A DNA stretch of 39,061 nt from positions 1-39,061 of the forward strand of contig JAFUUE010000043.1 in assembly GCA_017483945.1 (NCBI GenBank). Direction: 5' to 3'. The translations under genes and the position numbers were made by a program. Source of the stretch: Paludibacteraceae bacterium (GTDB lineage Bacteria > Bacteroidota > Bacteroidia > Bacteroidales > Paludibacteraceae). Position 1 is the stretch's first letter, and each line of letters starts with the position of its first letter. This document shows, one piece after another, positions 7,446-16,046 of this stretch. The notes beneath the pieces are model-generated. The model saw nothing but the letters and a program-made list of their open reading frames with translations, did not search any database and was not told where the DNA came from.

Positions 7446-8591
7446 CTAAAAAGCCTCTGTGGCAGACAGATAGAACGACCAACTGTCCATGTTGTTCCAT
7501 CGGTTGTCGTAGTTGTTTCGGGCGATGTCGAAGCGTAAATTCACTTTGGCCCGGTTGATACTCATGCGCAGTCCGAGTCCGTATCCCACTTTGGGCATGG
7601 TCCATTGCCAGTCGGCGGTGTCATAGACATCCCCTATTCCGGCGAAGACGCAGGCTCTGAGGAAGTTCCACAGGGGGATGCGCAACTCGCCCTGCAGGGC
7701 CATCATGGCGTTGTCTCGGAACATGTTGCGTCGCACTCCCCGAATCAGGTCTTGTCCTCCGAGCGTGGGCAGCAGTTGGAACGGCAGTTCGGAGCTGTTT
7801 CCCAATGCCCAATCGGTGCGGAACTGCCATGCGAAGATGAATCCTCGTCCGAGGGCGAGGTACTGCCGGAGGTCGGCGTGGAGGGCCGTGAGTCGGCAGT
7901 CGTCTCCGAGGGCGGGCTCGTAGTGGAGGAGGGAGGCCTTGAAGAGCATTCCCCGGGTGGGGTAGAAGAGTATGTCCCGCGTGTCGTATTGTACGACCGC
8001 CCCCAGTCCCCACATGCGTGTGGTAGTCAGTATGTTCGCGTCCGTCGGTGTGGCACGCAGGCTGTCCGTCTGCTCATGGAGGAAGTGGAATGCCGGTCCG
8101 AGCCACCAATGGTGCGGGAGTCCGGCGAGCGCCTCGACCTGTGCGACTCCCCGTCGCGAGAGGTAGCCTATGCCGGGTCGTCCGTCGGGTGAGGTGAGGG
8201 TGTTGCCGCGTCCGTAGTAGATATCGGGATAGTAGCGGTATCCGCCGTTGAAGCGCACCATCCAGTGTTTGCCCGTGTGGGGGAGCGTGTCGGTCTGCGA
8301 GCCGAAATAGAGTACTCCCCCGCCGTGGACGAACCACTGGCGGTTGAGCGACCATGCTCCGCCGACATTGACTATGGAGGGTTTGGCTTGCGGCATGGTG
8401 CGGAACCATCCTTGTGCGGCCGCTCCGAACTCCCATCCTGTCTCGGGTGAGTGGCTGATGACCGGCATAGCCATGACGGGTATGTTCATCAGGCTATCCA
8501 GAGGCGGGACGGCGGCTTGCATGAGGACACACCGTACGAGGAGCCATGCGAGGAGCCCCCACCGACCGATTCGTTCCGACCAAGGCCTCAT
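7446..8591 (-). CDS. BamA/TamA-family outer membrane beta-barrel protein, without POTRA domains
   Basis: A 381-residue exported barrel protein. A hydrophobic N-terminus ending near QAA is followed almost at once by amphipathic beta strands of an Omp85-type barrel. GGQDLIRGVRRN (about residue 278) corresponds to the conserved IRG motif in loop 6 of BamA/TamA barrels. The protein ends in aromatic Phe, a typical barrel-insertion signal. There is no room for POTRA domains, so it resembles short surface-antigen (D15) proteins such as patatin-associated barrels, not BamA itself. Its substrate is unknown. It lies between frr and rsgA with gaps of 12 and 15 nt. Confidence 0.82.
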   Translation of the reverse strand: MRPWSERIGRWGLLAWLLVRCVLMQAAVPPLDSLMNIPVMAMPVISHSPETGWEFGAAAQGWFRTMPQAKPSIVNVGGAWSLNRQWFVHGGGVLYFGSQTDTLPHTGKHWMVRFNGGYRYYPDIYYGRGNTLTSPDGRPGIGYLSRRGVAQVEALAGLPHHWWLGPAFHFLHEQTDSLRATPTDANILTTTRMWGLGAVVQYDTRDILFYPTRGMLFKASLLHYEPALGDDCRLTALHADLRQYLALGRGFIFAWQFRTDWALGNSSELPFQLLPTLGGQDLIRGVRRNMFRDNAMMALQGELRIPLWNFLRACVFAGIGDVYDTADWQWTMPKVGYGLGLRMSINRAKVNLRFDIARNNYDNRWNNMDSWSFYLSATEAF

Positions 8592-8603
8592 CCGACAGCC
8601 GTA

Positions 8604-9164
8604 TTAGACGGTCATGATTTCCTTCTCCTTGGCGGCGTAGAGTGCGTCTATCTTGGCGATATACTTGTCGTGGGTCTTTTGCATGTCGGCCTCGGCGTCT
8701 TTCTGAACGTCCTCGGAGAGTCCTTTCTTGACCAGTTTCTTGAACTCCTCGATGGCATCGCGTCTGGCGTTACGCACGGAGACCTTGGCACTCTCTGCCT
8801 CTCCCTTGCACTGTTTGGCGAGTTCCTTGCGTCGTTCCTCGGTGAGTGGCGGGAGTGTGAGTCGTATGACTTCGCCGTTGTTGCTCGGTGCGAGTCCGAT
8901 GTTGGAGTTGATGATAGCGCGTTCAATCTCGGCAATCATCTTCTTCTCCCAAGGTTGGATAGCAATCGTGCGCGCATCGGGTGTGGTGATGGTAGCGACG
9001 TTGGCGAGAGGGGAAGGTGAGCCGTAGTAGTCCACCCGTATAGCGTCAAGGATACGCGGTGTGGCTTTCCCGGCACGTATATGTGCCAGAGCGTCATCGA
9101 GGTGGTTGATGGCCGAGAGCATCTGCTCTTCAGCGGCCTGTTGGTAGAGTTCTAGTTCTTCCAT
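8604..9164 (-). CDS. frr: Ribosome recycling factor
   Basis: RRF works with EF-G to split the post-termination ribosome. The 186-residue length matches the family. The characteristic early segment HIRAGKATP (about 28-36), the central [14 protein letters not shown], and the C-terminal pattern of a three-helix bundle are all present. It starts 4 nt after the pyrH stop, the classical pyrH-frr pair, so the two are probably translationally coupled. Confidence 0.97.
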   Translation of the reverse strand: MEELELYQQAAEEQMLSAINHLDDALAHIRAGKATPRILDAIRVDYYGSPSPLANVATITTPDARTIAIQPWEKKMIAEIERAIINSNIGLAPSNNGEVIRLTLPPLTEERRKELAKQCKGEAESAKVSVRNARRDAIEEFKKLVKKGLSEDVQKDAEADMQKTHDKYIAKIDALYAAKEKEIMTV

Positions 9165-9168
9165 AATA

Positions 9169-9873
9169 TTAGGGTTTTACGAGAGTGCCGATGGCCTCTC
9201 CGTTAATAACTTTCTCTAAGTTGCCAAGGATGTCCATGTTGAAGACATAGATAGGCATGCCGTTCTCTTTGCACATGACGGTGGCGGTGAGGTCCATGAC
9301 CTTGAGTCCGCGTCGGATGACCTCGTCGTATGTTATCTCGTTGAACTTGGTGGCCGTTGTGTCTTTCTCGGGGTCGGCGGTGTAGATGCCGTCCACTCGT
9401 GTACCTTTGAGCATGATGTCGGCTCTAACCTCGAGTGCCCGCAGGGACGAGCCAGTGTCGGTGGTGAAATAGGGTGCACCTGTTCCTCCGGCGAGAATGA
9501 CGACATTGCCTTTGTCGAGGAGGCGTTGTGCTTTAGCCGGGCTGTAGAAGTCCCCAATCGGTTCCATCCGTATGGATGTGAGTACGCGTACGGGTTGTCC
9601 GATAGCCTCGAGTGCGGACGAGAGGGCGAGTGCGTTGATGACCGTGGCGAGCATGCCCATCTGGTCGCCTTTGACCCGGTCGAATCCTTTTTTAGCTCCG
9701 CTGAGGCCTCGGAAGATGTTTCCTCCTCCGATGACGATAGCGACCTGTACGCCTCGGGCAGCAATGGCTTTGACCTGTTCGGCATATTGGCTGAGTCGTT
9801 CGGTGTCAATGCCTTGCTTGCTCTCTCCCGCAAGACTCTCTCCGGATAGTTTGAGAAGAATACGTTTGTACAT
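9169..9873 (-). CDS. pyrH: Uridylate kinase (UMP kinase)
   Basis: Phosphorylates UMP to UDP in pyrimidine synthesis; the bacterial enzyme is a hexamer of the amino acid kinase fold. The start [14 protein letters not shown], the glycine-rich [10 protein letters not shown], the [13 protein letters not shown] nucleotide-binding stretch and the C-terminal [15 protein letters not shown] are all diagnostic. The 234 residues are the usual length. It follows the hexapeptide-repeat protein by 12 nt and is coupled to frr. Confidence 0.97.
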   Translation of the reverse strand: MYKRILLKLSGESLAGESKQGIDTERLSQYAEQVKAIAARGVQVAIVIGGGNIFRGLSGAKKGFDRVKGDQMGMLATVINALALSSALEAIGQPVRVLTSIRMEPIGDFYSPAKAQRLLDKGNVVILAGGTGAPYFTTDTGSSLRALEVRADIMLKGTRVDGIYTADPEKDTTATKFNEITYDEVIRRGLKVMDLTATVMCKENGMPIYVFNMDILGNLEKVINGEAIGTLVKP

Positions 9874-9885
9874 GTTGTAGTAGGA

Positions 9886-10416
9886 TTAGTTTTCAGTGTA
9901 CCAACTCGCATACATGGCATAGTTGTTGGCGATGGTGCGGTTAATCTCTTCTGTTTGTGCAGGGTCTGCCTTCTTGATGAACTTGGCGGGAACTCCTCCC
10001 CATATCTCATAGGGTCCGATTTGTGTCCCCTTGAGGACGAGTGCTCCGGCCGCAACGATGGCTCCTTCTCCCACGTGGGCGCCGTCGAGGAGCGTGCTTC
10101 CCATGCCGATGAGTGCATAGTCGTCCACGTCAGCCCCGTGTATGGTTACGTTATGTCCGACGGATACGTAGTCGCCGAGCGTGATGGTGGATTTGCGGTA
10201 GAGTGTGTGCAGCACGGCGCCGTCCTGGATATTACAATGCTTGCCGATGGTGATAGTGTTCACGTCTCCGCGTAGCACTGCGTTGAACCAGAGGCTGGTT
10301 CCTTCCCCCACGGTCACGTCGCCGACGACGGTGGCGTTTTCCGCCATGAAGACGTCGTCGGCAATGTGTGGGGTGAGGATTTCTCCGTTACGGTTGATGG
10401 ACTTGATAAGTGCCAT
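9886..10416 (-). CDS. Gamma-carbonic-anhydrase-like hexapeptide-repeat protein
   Basis: A 176-residue left-handed beta-helix protein of the YrdA/gamma-carbonic anhydrase family. The imperfect hexapeptide turns run from about residue 25 to 130 (for example TVGEGTSLWFNAVLRGD). Possible metal-binding histidines lie in VLHTLYR, SVGHNVTIHGAD and nearby. Activity cannot be assumed, because many YrdA-like proteins are inactive. I chose the ATG at 10416: the in-frame upstream extension to 10629 would be out-of-frame translation of tpiA and has no family similarity. The gap to tpiA (40 nt) contains short GATGTAC repeats. Confidence 0.88.
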   Translation of the reverse strand: MALIKSINRNGEILTPHIADDVFMAENATVVGDVTVGEGTSLWFNAVLRGDVNTITIGKHCNIQDGAVLHTLYRKSTITLGDYVSVGHNVTIHGADVDDYALIGMGSTLLDGAHVGEGAIVAAGALVLKGTQIGPYEIWGGVPAKFIKKADPAQTEEINRTIANNYAMYASWYTEN

Positions 10417-10420
10417 GGAT

Positions 10421-10449
10421 GATGTACAATTTACGGATGTACGATGTAC
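10421..10449. repeat. Short GATGTAC direct repeats in the tpiA gap
   Basis: GATGTAC occurs three times (starting at 10421, 10436 and 10443) within about 30 nt between the tpiA stop and the start of the next gene. The spacing is irregular (15 and 7 nt), unlike the strict 11-bp arrays elsewhere. Confidence 0.5.
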
Positions 10450-10456
10450 GAAGCGC

Positions 10457-11206
10457 TTACCGTGCAGCGATGATGGCGAGGAATTTCTCGGCAACGAGAG
10501 CCGCGCCACCGATGAGTCCTCCGTCGATGTCGGGGCATGCGAAGAGCTCGGCAGCGTTCTTCTCGTTACAGCTACCGCCGTAGAGGATGGTGGTGTCTTC
10601 GGCAGCCTCTTTGCCATACTTTTGGGCAACGAGAGTACGGATATATGCGTGAATCTCTTGTGCCTGTTCGGGAGTGGCGGTCAGTCCGGTTCCGATAGCC
10701 CAAACGGGCTCGTATGCGAGTGTGATGTTCTTCCATTCCTCGGCGGTCAGAGAGAAGACGGAGCCTTCGAGTTGCGCTTTTACGACCTCGTTCTGCTTGC
10801 CGGCTTCGCGCTCTTCTTTGACTTCTCCGATACAGAAGATGACTTTCAGCCCGTTAGCGAGAGCCAGTCGCACTTTCTCGGCCAGAGTGTCGTAGCTCTC
10901 GGCATAGTACTGGCGCCGCTCGGAGTGGCCGAGGATGACATATTCAGCTCCGGTGGAGCGTACCATTTCGGCACTGACTTCGCCGGTGTATGCTCCCTTC
11001 TCATGGTCTGCGCAGTTCTCGGCAGCCACTTTGATAGGTGAGTCTTGGAGCAGTTGTGCCACGGTAGCCAGATGGATAAAGGGTGTGCCGATAACTACGG
11101 CGCACTTCGGATCCTTGACGGCTTGTTTAAGTTCGGTAGCGAGGGCTACACCTTCCTGCAGGTTCTTGTTCATTTTCCAGTTGCCTGCAACCATTTTTGT
11201 TCTCAT
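10457..11206 (-). CDS. tpiA: Triose-phosphate isomerase
   Basis: Glycolytic TIM-barrel enzyme that interconverts dihydroxyacetone phosphate and glyceraldehyde 3-phosphate. The catalytic residues are visible: Lys11 in GNWKMN, His94 in LGHSERR and Glu166 in [11 protein letters not shown] (with the mobile loop 6). The phosphate-binding end shows ILYGGS. The 249 residues are normal. It lies after the BT_3928-family gene in the operon. Confidence 0.98.
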   Translation of the reverse strand: MRTKMVAGNWKMNKNLQEGVALATELKQAVKDPKCAVVIGTPFIHLATVAQLLQDSPIKVAAENCADHEKGAYTGEVSAEMVRSTGAEYVILGHSERRQYYAESYDTLAEKVRLALANGLKVIFCIGEVKEEREAGKQNEVVKAQLEGSVFSLTAEEWKNITLAYEPVWAIGTGLTATPEQAQEIHAYIRTLVAQKYGKEAAEDTTILYGGSCNEKNAAELFACPDIDGGLIGGAALVAEKFLAIIAAR

Positions 11207-11235
11207 ATCAATTCGTTATTAGTTTGTTAGTATTG

Positions 11236-12378
11236 TTATTTGTTTCGGATATTATACTTATCAATGATGGTCCCGTTCTCCAGGACGATAGCTCCGGGAT
11301 TAGCCCTCACGATTGTTTTTAGCGTGACGGGGTCGCACGTGCAGAAATACTGCGCCGGGTTGTTGAAGGGCGGTTTGACTCCCATCTCGTTGCAGATGTC
11401 GAAGCAGAAGGACTCTATATCCTCCTCGCCGCTGCCGGTGAGGATGTAGAAAGGTTGTTGCCGGTCTTGGCATGTCCGGTAGATGTCAGCAACCCGGTCC
11501 ATGAGGTCGTTGTCCGTCTTGTTGAGGTCGTACATGATGACCAGAGTCACGGGTGTCTCGCTATAGAGGATGTCTTCGGTGATGTCCTCGAAATCCATGG
11601 TCAGGATTTCGAAGTCGTGTATGGGAGGCTCGTATCCCTTGACGACGAGCACGCTTTTCTGGTCCTCAAAGACCCATAAGGGGTCGTTCTTGGGATAGTC
11701 TTGCAGCGTGAACTCCTGCACCTTGCCGGTCTCGGTATTGCGGTAGAGGAGGGTGACGCTATACTGCGGTTGCGGCGCATCGTCGGGTATCTCCATGAGC
11801 TCGGGGATGTTATTGCCTATCTTATAGGGTCGGAAATCCAGCAGCGGGAGGTGGAGCCGTGTCCAAGTCATCAGTGCCAGAACGATGAGCAGGGCACCGC
11901 CGGCTATACGCAGTTCGCTCTTGAGGTGGAAAGAAGCGGGGATATTCCGATGCAGGCACAGGAGCAGGACGGAGAGAGAGATAAGGACGACATTCTTCCA
12001 GAAGGTCTGCCAGTTAGTGAGGACCAGTGCATCTCCAAAGCATCCGCAGTCGCTGACGGGGTTACGTAACGCGATATAGAGCGTGAGCGGGGTCATGACG
12101 CAATAGAAGAGGAGCGTGAGTCGTGAGGTCAGTCCTGTGCGTACGTTGAGGAGCATGCACACACCCAACACGAACTCCAGGGCGATGAGCGTCCATGCGG
12201 CATATTCGGCCAAGGGGAGCAACAGGGTGAACAATCCGCCGAAGGCCTTCAGATAGTCTTCTATCTTATAGGTTGTTCCGAGCGGGTCAATAGCCTTGAC
12301 CAGTCCGGAGAAGATGAATGTGAGTGCCAACAGGGTGCGGGCGCATGAAGCGATGATGTGCAGTGTCTTACTTTTCAT
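11236..12378 (-). CDS. BT_3928-family membrane protein (DoxX-like)
   Basis: A 380-residue protein whose N-terminal half has several transmembrane helices of the DoxX/MauE type. It includes LTFIFSGLVKAIDPLGTTYK and the cysteine pair in SDCGCFGD. The C-terminal half is soluble and may be thioredoxin-like but lacks a clear CxxC. The family is named after a Bacteroides thetaiotaomicron gene and is of unknown function. The ATG at 12378 gives the conserved start; it lies inside the end of the DUF1599 gene (11-nt overlap). The order DUF1599, BT_3928-like, tpiA is, from memory, conserved in Bacteroidales. Confidence 0.85.
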   Translation of the reverse strand: MKSKTLHIIASCARTLLALTFIFSGLVKAIDPLGTTYKIEDYLKAFGGLFTLLLPLAEYAAWTLIALEFVLGVCMLLNVRTGLTSRLTLLFYCVMTPLTLYIALRNPVSDCGCFGDALVLTNWQTFWKNVVLISLSVLLLCLHRNIPASFHLKSELRIAGGALLIVLALMTWTRLHLPLLDFRPYKIGNNIPELMEIPDDAPQPQYSVTLLYRNTETGKVQEFTLQDYPKNDPLWVFEDQKSVLVVKGYEPPIHDFEILTMDFEDITEDILYSETPVTLVIMYDLNKTDNDLMDRVADIYRTCQDRQQPFYILTGSGEEDIESFCFDICNEMGVKPPFNNPAQYFCTCDPVTLKTIVRANPGAIVLENGTIIDKYNIRNK

Positions 12379-12901
12379 AGTGAATGAGGTCGAATATAGC
12401 ATAGTTGATAATGTCGAAATAGTTGCCCTCCACTCCTTCGGAGGCCAGGGTTTTGCCGTTATTGGCCAGGATGGTTTTGATACGGATAATCTTGGCCAAT
12501 ATCATGTCCACGATACCTTCCCGGCTCATTTCCCGCCATGCTTCTCCATAGTCGTGGTTTTTCCGGTTCATCAGTTCGCGTGCTTCGTTGAGCACCTCGT
12601 CATAGAGTGCGGCGGCTTCGTCGTTGGTGATGTCCACGGCATCGGCATAGCCTTTGCGAGTCTGGATGATGGCCGTGATGCCATAGTTGACGATGGCGCG
12701 GAGGTTGCCTTCTATATCATCGCCGACGAGGCTGATGCCTGTCTCCTGCCGCTGGCGGATGTTGCATGCTTTGATATAGAGTTGGTCGGTGATGCCGTGC
12801 AGGCGGAAGATACGCCATGATGCGCCATAGTCCTGCATCTTGTCGATGAAGATGCTACGGCATCGTGCCGTTACGCGGTTGTATTCTTCGTTGGTGCTCA
12901 T
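12368..12901 (-). CDS. DUF1599 domain-containing protein
   Basis: A 177-residue protein with two similar halves, each with a DYGxxW motif: [10 protein letters not shown] near residue 22 and [10 protein letters not shown] near residue 114. These are hallmarks of DUF1599 nucleotide-modifying-like proteins with an unknown reaction. Its start overlaps the hisS stop by 4 bases (ATGA) and its end overlaps the next start, so translation of the three genes is probably coupled. Confidence 0.9.
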   Translation of the reverse strand: MSTNEEYNRVTARCRSIFIDKMQDYGASWRIFRLHGITDQLYIKACNIRQRQETGISLVGDDIEGNLRAIVNYGITAIIQTRKGYADAVDITNDEAAALYDEVLNEARELMNRKNHDYGEAWREMSREGIVDMILAKIIRIKTILANNGKTLASEGVEGNYFDIINYAIFDLIHYEK

Positions 12902-14208
12902 AGGATGTTGTTTTTCAGTTGGTCGATAGCGACTTCCCTTTGTTGGCCGGAGGTCATGTCCTTGAGCATGACTGTGCCGTGTTCCATCTCGTTACCGCCG
13001 ACGATAGCTACGTAGGGTATATGTTTCTGGTCGGCATAGGCCATCTGCCGTTTCATCTTGACGGGTTCGGGGTAAATCTCGGTGCGTATGCCATCGCGGC
13101 GCAGGGCCGTGGCGATGCGGAGGGCATAGCGGAGTTCGTCTTGTCCGAAGGTGACGAAGAGCACCTGTGTGCCAGCGGCGGCCTTGTCGGGATAGAGCGA
13201 TAACTCGGTCAGGACGTCGTAGATACGGTCGGCTCCGAAGCTGATGCCCACGCCGCTCACATCGGGTAGTCCGAAGATGCCGGTGAGATTGTCGTAGCGT
13301 CCTCCTCCGGTGATGCTACCCATTTGGACGTCCAGCGCTTTGACCTCGAAGATGGCGCCGGTGTAGTAATTGAGTCCGCGTGCGAGGGTGAGGTCGAGCA
13401 TGATGTCGAGTCGGACGCCGGTGGTGTCACAGAGGTCGAGAATCTGCTCTGTCTCGCTGATGCCGAGCAGTCCTGTGGGGCTGGAGGCGAGGATGGAGCG
13501 CAGGTCGGTGAGTTTGTCGCGGTTGGTGCCGCTGAGGTTCAATATGGGTTGTAAGCGGTCAATGGCCTCCGCGCTTAGTCCGCGTTCCGCCAGTTCGGCG
13601 TTGACGGCTTCGGCACCAATCTTGTCCAACTTGTCGATAGCGACCGTGATGTCCGTGAGCCGGTCGGCTGCGCCGACCACTTCGGCGATGCCGGCGAGTA
13701 TCTTGCGATTGTTGAGATGCAGGCAGACGCGGATGCCTAACCGGCGATAGACTTCTTCAACGATTTGTATGAGTTCGAGTTCGCAAGTGAGGGCGGCGGT
13801 GCCGATGACGTCCACGTCGCACTGATAGAACTCGCGGTAGCGTCCCTTCTGCGGTCTGTCGGCGCGCCAAACGGGCTGTATCTGATAGCGTTTGAAGGGG
13901 AACTGTATCTCATCTTTGTGCTGGACGACGAAGCGGGCAAAGGGGACTGTCAGGTCGTAGCGCAGTCCTTTCTCGGGAGCGAGGGCTGCTTTCTCGCCAC
14001 TGTTCTGCACGCGGAAGAGGAGTTTATCACCCTCCTCGCCGTACTTGCCCATGAGGGTGCTGATATTCTCCATGGCGGGTGTCTCTATCTGGTTGAAGCC
14101 ATAGAGAGCGAACACGCTACGGATAGTGTCAAAGATATAGTTGCGCCGCGCCATCTCGAGGGGTGAGAAGTCGCGTGTGCCTTTAGGGATGCTTGGTTTC
14201 TGTGCCAT
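12898..14208 (-). CDS. hisS: Histidyl-tRNA synthetase
   Basis: Class II aminoacyl-tRNA synthetase that charges tRNA-His. Motif 1 lies in [14 protein letters not shown], motif 2 in [19 protein letters not shown], and the histidine-specific loop in [15 protein letters not shown] with GGGRYDNL after it. The C-terminal anticodon-binding domain starts near residue 345. With the start at 14208 ([10 protein letters not shown]) it has 436 residues, the normal length; an in-frame ATG at 14232 lies in a repeat and adds no conserved sequence. It follows waaA by 27 nt. Confidence 0.97.
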   Translation of the reverse strand: MAQKPSIPKGTRDFSPLEMARRNYIFDTIRSVFALYGFNQIETPAMENISTLMGKYGEEGDKLLFRVQNSGEKAALAPEKGLRYDLTVPFARFVVQHKDEIQFPFKRYQIQPVWRADRPQKGRYREFYQCDVDVIGTAALTCELELIQIVEEVYRRLGIRVCLHLNNRKILAGIAEVVGAADRLTDITVAIDKLDKIGAEAVNAELAERGLSAEAIDRLQPILNLSGTNRDKLTDLRSILASSPTGLLGISETEQILDLCDTTGVRLDIMLDLTLARGLNYYTGAIFEVKALDVQMGSITGGGRYDNLTGIFGLPDVSGVGISFGADRIYDVLTELSLYPDKAAAGTQVLFVTFGQDELRYALRIATALRRDGIRTEIYPEPVKMKRQMAYADQKHIPYVAIVGGNEMEHGTVMLKDMTSGQQREVAIDQLKNNIL

Positions 14209-14218
14209 ATTACGATAG

Positions 14219-14246
14219 TATTCAAGATTCAATATTTAAGATTCAA
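14219..14246. repeat. 14-bp tandem repeat, two units, over the waaA stop
   Basis: TATTCAAGATTCAA (14219-14232) and TATTTAAGATTCAA (14233-14246) are adjacent and differ at one base. The second copy includes the waaA stop codon (14236-14238). The unit is made of two similar halves and resembles the 7-bp repeats at 44-71. It fills the gap before hisS. Confidence 0.75.
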
Positions 14247-15435
14247 AATTTAGTTCGCGGAAGATGCGGTCGGTGGCGCCCAGTTCGCCGTTCACGTAGT
14301 CGTGTGCGTTACGGCCCAACTCCGTGTGGCGGAGGAGCGCTTCGTCCAAGGCGGTCTCGAGTTCTTCGTAGGAGCGGATGCTGAGTCCTGCTCCTCCGTC
14401 GATGAGTCCTTTGGCCTCGCGGAAGTGGCGGTAGTGGGGTCCAAAGATGACGGGTCTTCCCCAGACGGCAGCCTCGATGGTGTTGTGAATGCCGACCCCG
14501 AATCCTCCTCCGACATAGGCGACGCGGCCGTACTGATAGAGCGAGGAGAGCATGCCCATCCGGTCCACGACGAGCGTGCGTGTGGCTTGGAGGTTGAGGC
14601 GTGTAGCCTGACTGAAGAGCACCATTTTGCCCTCGAAGAGGCGGAAGATATAATCCAGATGGGAGCGGTGTATCTCGTGCGGGACGAGGATAAGCCGTAC
14701 CTCGGGGTGTGTCTGCACATAGCGCGCCAGCAGGCGCTCGTCTGCGGGCCATGTGCTTCCGGCGACGATGACTTGCGGGCAGTTTTGTGTGAAGAACTCC
14801 GCTTCGGGCACCTGCTTAGCCTTCTGCGCTATCTCCGCCACGCGGTCAAAGCGTGTATCCCCCACGACGGAGACGTGCGTAATGCCGTGTTTGCAGAGGA
14901 GTTGCTTCGACTCTTCATCTTGTACGAAGAGGTGGGTGAAGCAACGGAGCAGGCGGAGGTAGGGTCTGCCCCAGATGCGGAAGAACAGTTGCCGCGGTTG
15001 GAAGATGGAGGAGACACTGTATGTCGGTATGCCTCTCTTAGCCAAAGCGCGCAGGTATGCGGGCCAGAACTCGTACTTGATGAAGAAGGCCATTCGGGGG
15101 TGCGCGGTGTCCAGCAGGCGTCGTGCGTTGCGTCTTGTGGCGAAGGGCAGGTAGATGACCAGGTCGGCGGGGCTGTTGTCCTTGCGCATCTCGTAGCCGG
15201 ATGGGGAGAAGAAGGTCAGCAGGACGGGCCACTGCGGGTGCGCGGCACGTATCTGTTTGATGAGCGGATAGGCCTGTTCATACTCGCCTGCGGAGGCGAC
15301 ATGGAACCAGACGACGTCTCTGAGTCCGCTGCGGCGCAGTTCTTCTAAGGCTCGGGCCTGACCGCGAACGAGCAGTCGGGCCTTCTTGTGTCCGAAGAAG
15401 GCAGCTATGCGCAGTATGAGGAAATAGAATATCAT
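14236..15435 (-). CDS. waaA: 3-deoxy-D-manno-octulosonic acid (Kdo) transferase
   Basis: Inner-membrane glycosyltransferase that adds Kdo to lipid A precursors, the first step of lipopolysaccharide core synthesis. An N-terminal membrane anchor (MIFYFLILRIAAFFG) is followed by a GT-B fold. The signatures are ASAGEYEQAYPL, FFIKYEFWPAYL and VAGSTWPADE in the first domain, and YVGGGFGVGIHNTIEAAVWG in the nucleotide-sugar-binding domain. I chose the ATG at 15435 (399 residues) because the predicted transcription start near 15489 excludes the longer frame to 15498. It is the first gene of the large operon that runs to hpt. Confidence 0.94.
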   Translation of the reverse strand: MIFYFLILRIAAFFGHKKARLLVRGQARALEELRRSGLRDVVWFHVASAGEYEQAYPLIKQIRAAHPQWPVLLTFFSPSGYEMRKDNSPADLVIYLPFATRRNARRLLDTAHPRMAFFIKYEFWPAYLRALAKRGIPTYSVSSIFQPRQLFFRIWGRPYLRLLRCFTHLFVQDEESKQLLCKHGITHVSVVGDTRFDRVAEIAQKAKQVPEAEFFTQNCPQVIVAGSTWPADERLLARYVQTHPEVRLILVPHEIHRSHLDYIFRLFEGKMVLFSQATRLNLQATRTLVVDRMGMLSSLYQYGRVAYVGGGFGVGIHNTIEAAVWGRPVIFGPHYRHFREAKGLIDGGAGLSIRSYEELETALDEALLRHTELGRNAHDYVNGELGATDRIFRELNFES

Positions 15436-15495
15436 GTCAGGTGTTTGTTGCGTTGTTGTCAGCGGTTTACGATATGTGCCGCATAATATAGGGCA

Positions 15496-15527
15496 CAAAG
15501 TTATAAAAAATATCCGACATACACAAG
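15496..15527 (-). promoter_or_regulatory. Bacteroidota-type promoter of the waaA operon
   Basis: On the minus strand CTTG (15524-15527), 20 bp, then TAACTTTG (15496-15503) fits the -33/-7 consensus. Transcription should start near 15489 and leave a leader of about 54 nt before the ATG at 15435. Confidence 0.85.
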
Positions 15528-15581
15528 TGGAAATGATTTTTTTTCAGAAAACTCAGCATATAATAAGGGATATGCAAAGAA

Positions 15582-15607
15582 AAAGGATTAGCGTGTGCTA
15601 ATCCTTT
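15582..15607 (-). terminator. Terminator of the tRNA-Val transcript
   Basis: An 11-bp stem, AAAGGATTAGC with GCTAATCCTTT, with a 4-nt loop, is followed on the minus strand by further T residues (TTTCTTTG). It lies about 50 nt past the 3' end of the second tRNA gene and also insulates the waaA promoter. Confidence 0.85.
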
Positions 15608-15654
15608 CTGTGGGCTGAATGAGTTGGTTGTGACCAATCTTTCGCCGCTTGAAG

Positions 15655-15729
15655 TGGGCGTTTACGGATTCGAACCGCAGACCCTCTGCTTGTAGGGCAG
15701 ACGCTCTAAACCAGCTGAGCTAAACGCCC
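15655..15729 (-). tRNA. tRNA-Val (UAC), downstream copy, with C33
   Basis: A complete cloverleaf is visible. Acceptor GGGCGTT pairs with AACGCCC, the D arm is GCTC/GAGC, the anticodon stem TCTGC/GCAGA and the T arm TGCGG/CCGTA with loop TTCGAAT. The anticodon loop is CCTACAA, so the anticodon is UAC (Val), with A35, C36 and discriminator A73 as expected for valine. Position 33 is C rather than the near-universal U. CCA is not encoded. It is identical to the copy at 15812-15886. Confidence 0.93.
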
Positions 15730-15739
15730 GAATTCCTCG

Positions 15740-15776
15740 GGATGGGATGTGGTGGTGGAGGTGGAGTATCCCATCC
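15740..15776 (-). other. Hairpin in the spacer between the two tRNA-Val genes
   Basis: On the minus strand GGATGGGAT pairs with ATCCCATCC (9 bp) around a pyrimidine/CCACC-rich loop of 19 nt. There is no T-run. It probably helps separate or process the two tRNAs from the common transcript; this is inference. Confidence 0.55.
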
Positions 15777-15811
15777 TTCGGAAAAGAGTGTGAGTAATAT
15801 GGGTAAAAGAG

Positions 15812-15886
15812 TGGGCGTTTACGGATTCGAACCGCAGACCCTCTGCTTGTAGGGCAGACGCTCTAAACCAGCTGAGCTAAACGCCC
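15812..15886 (-). tRNA. tRNA-Val (UAC), promoter-proximal copy, with C33
   Basis: All 74 bases from GGGCG to CGCCC are identical to those of the other copy, including the C at position 33 in the anticodon loop CCTACAA. The discriminator base is A. The 82-nt spacers and the flanks are unrelated. A Bacteroidota promoter lies about 55 nt upstream. Confidence 0.93.
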
Positions 15887-15948
15887 GGATTACTCACGTT
15901 GTGTAAGATCGTGTGCTTCTGTATCCGTGTTGGGGGCAAAAGCGAGTG

Positions 15949-15980
15949 CAAAGGTACTGCTTTTTTTTTATATACGCAAA
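15949..15980 (-). promoter_or_regulatory. Bacteroidota-type promoter of the tRNA-Val pair
   Basis: TTTG (15977-15980 on the minus strand), exactly 20 bp, then TACCTTTG (15949-15956) matches the consensus. A- and T-rich tracts upstream (15981-16015) could act as an UP-like element. The predicted start is near 15942. Confidence 0.85.
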
Positions 15981-16046
15981 TAAAAGTGCATTTTTTTTTG
16001 CTTTTTTTTGTTTGCAAGGGTGCGGAGGAGCTCTTTTTCAGCGTGT

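Noticed and set aside
10417-10629. N-terminal extension of the hexapeptide protein
   Set aside because: It overlaps the end of tpiA in another frame and has no family similarity; the ATG at 10416 gives the normal start.
15655-15729. Reading the tRNA as tRNA-Cys with anticodon ACA by shifting the loop one base
   Set aside because: The shifted stem breaks at the third pair, while the UAC reading has five perfect pairs and a 7-nt loop.
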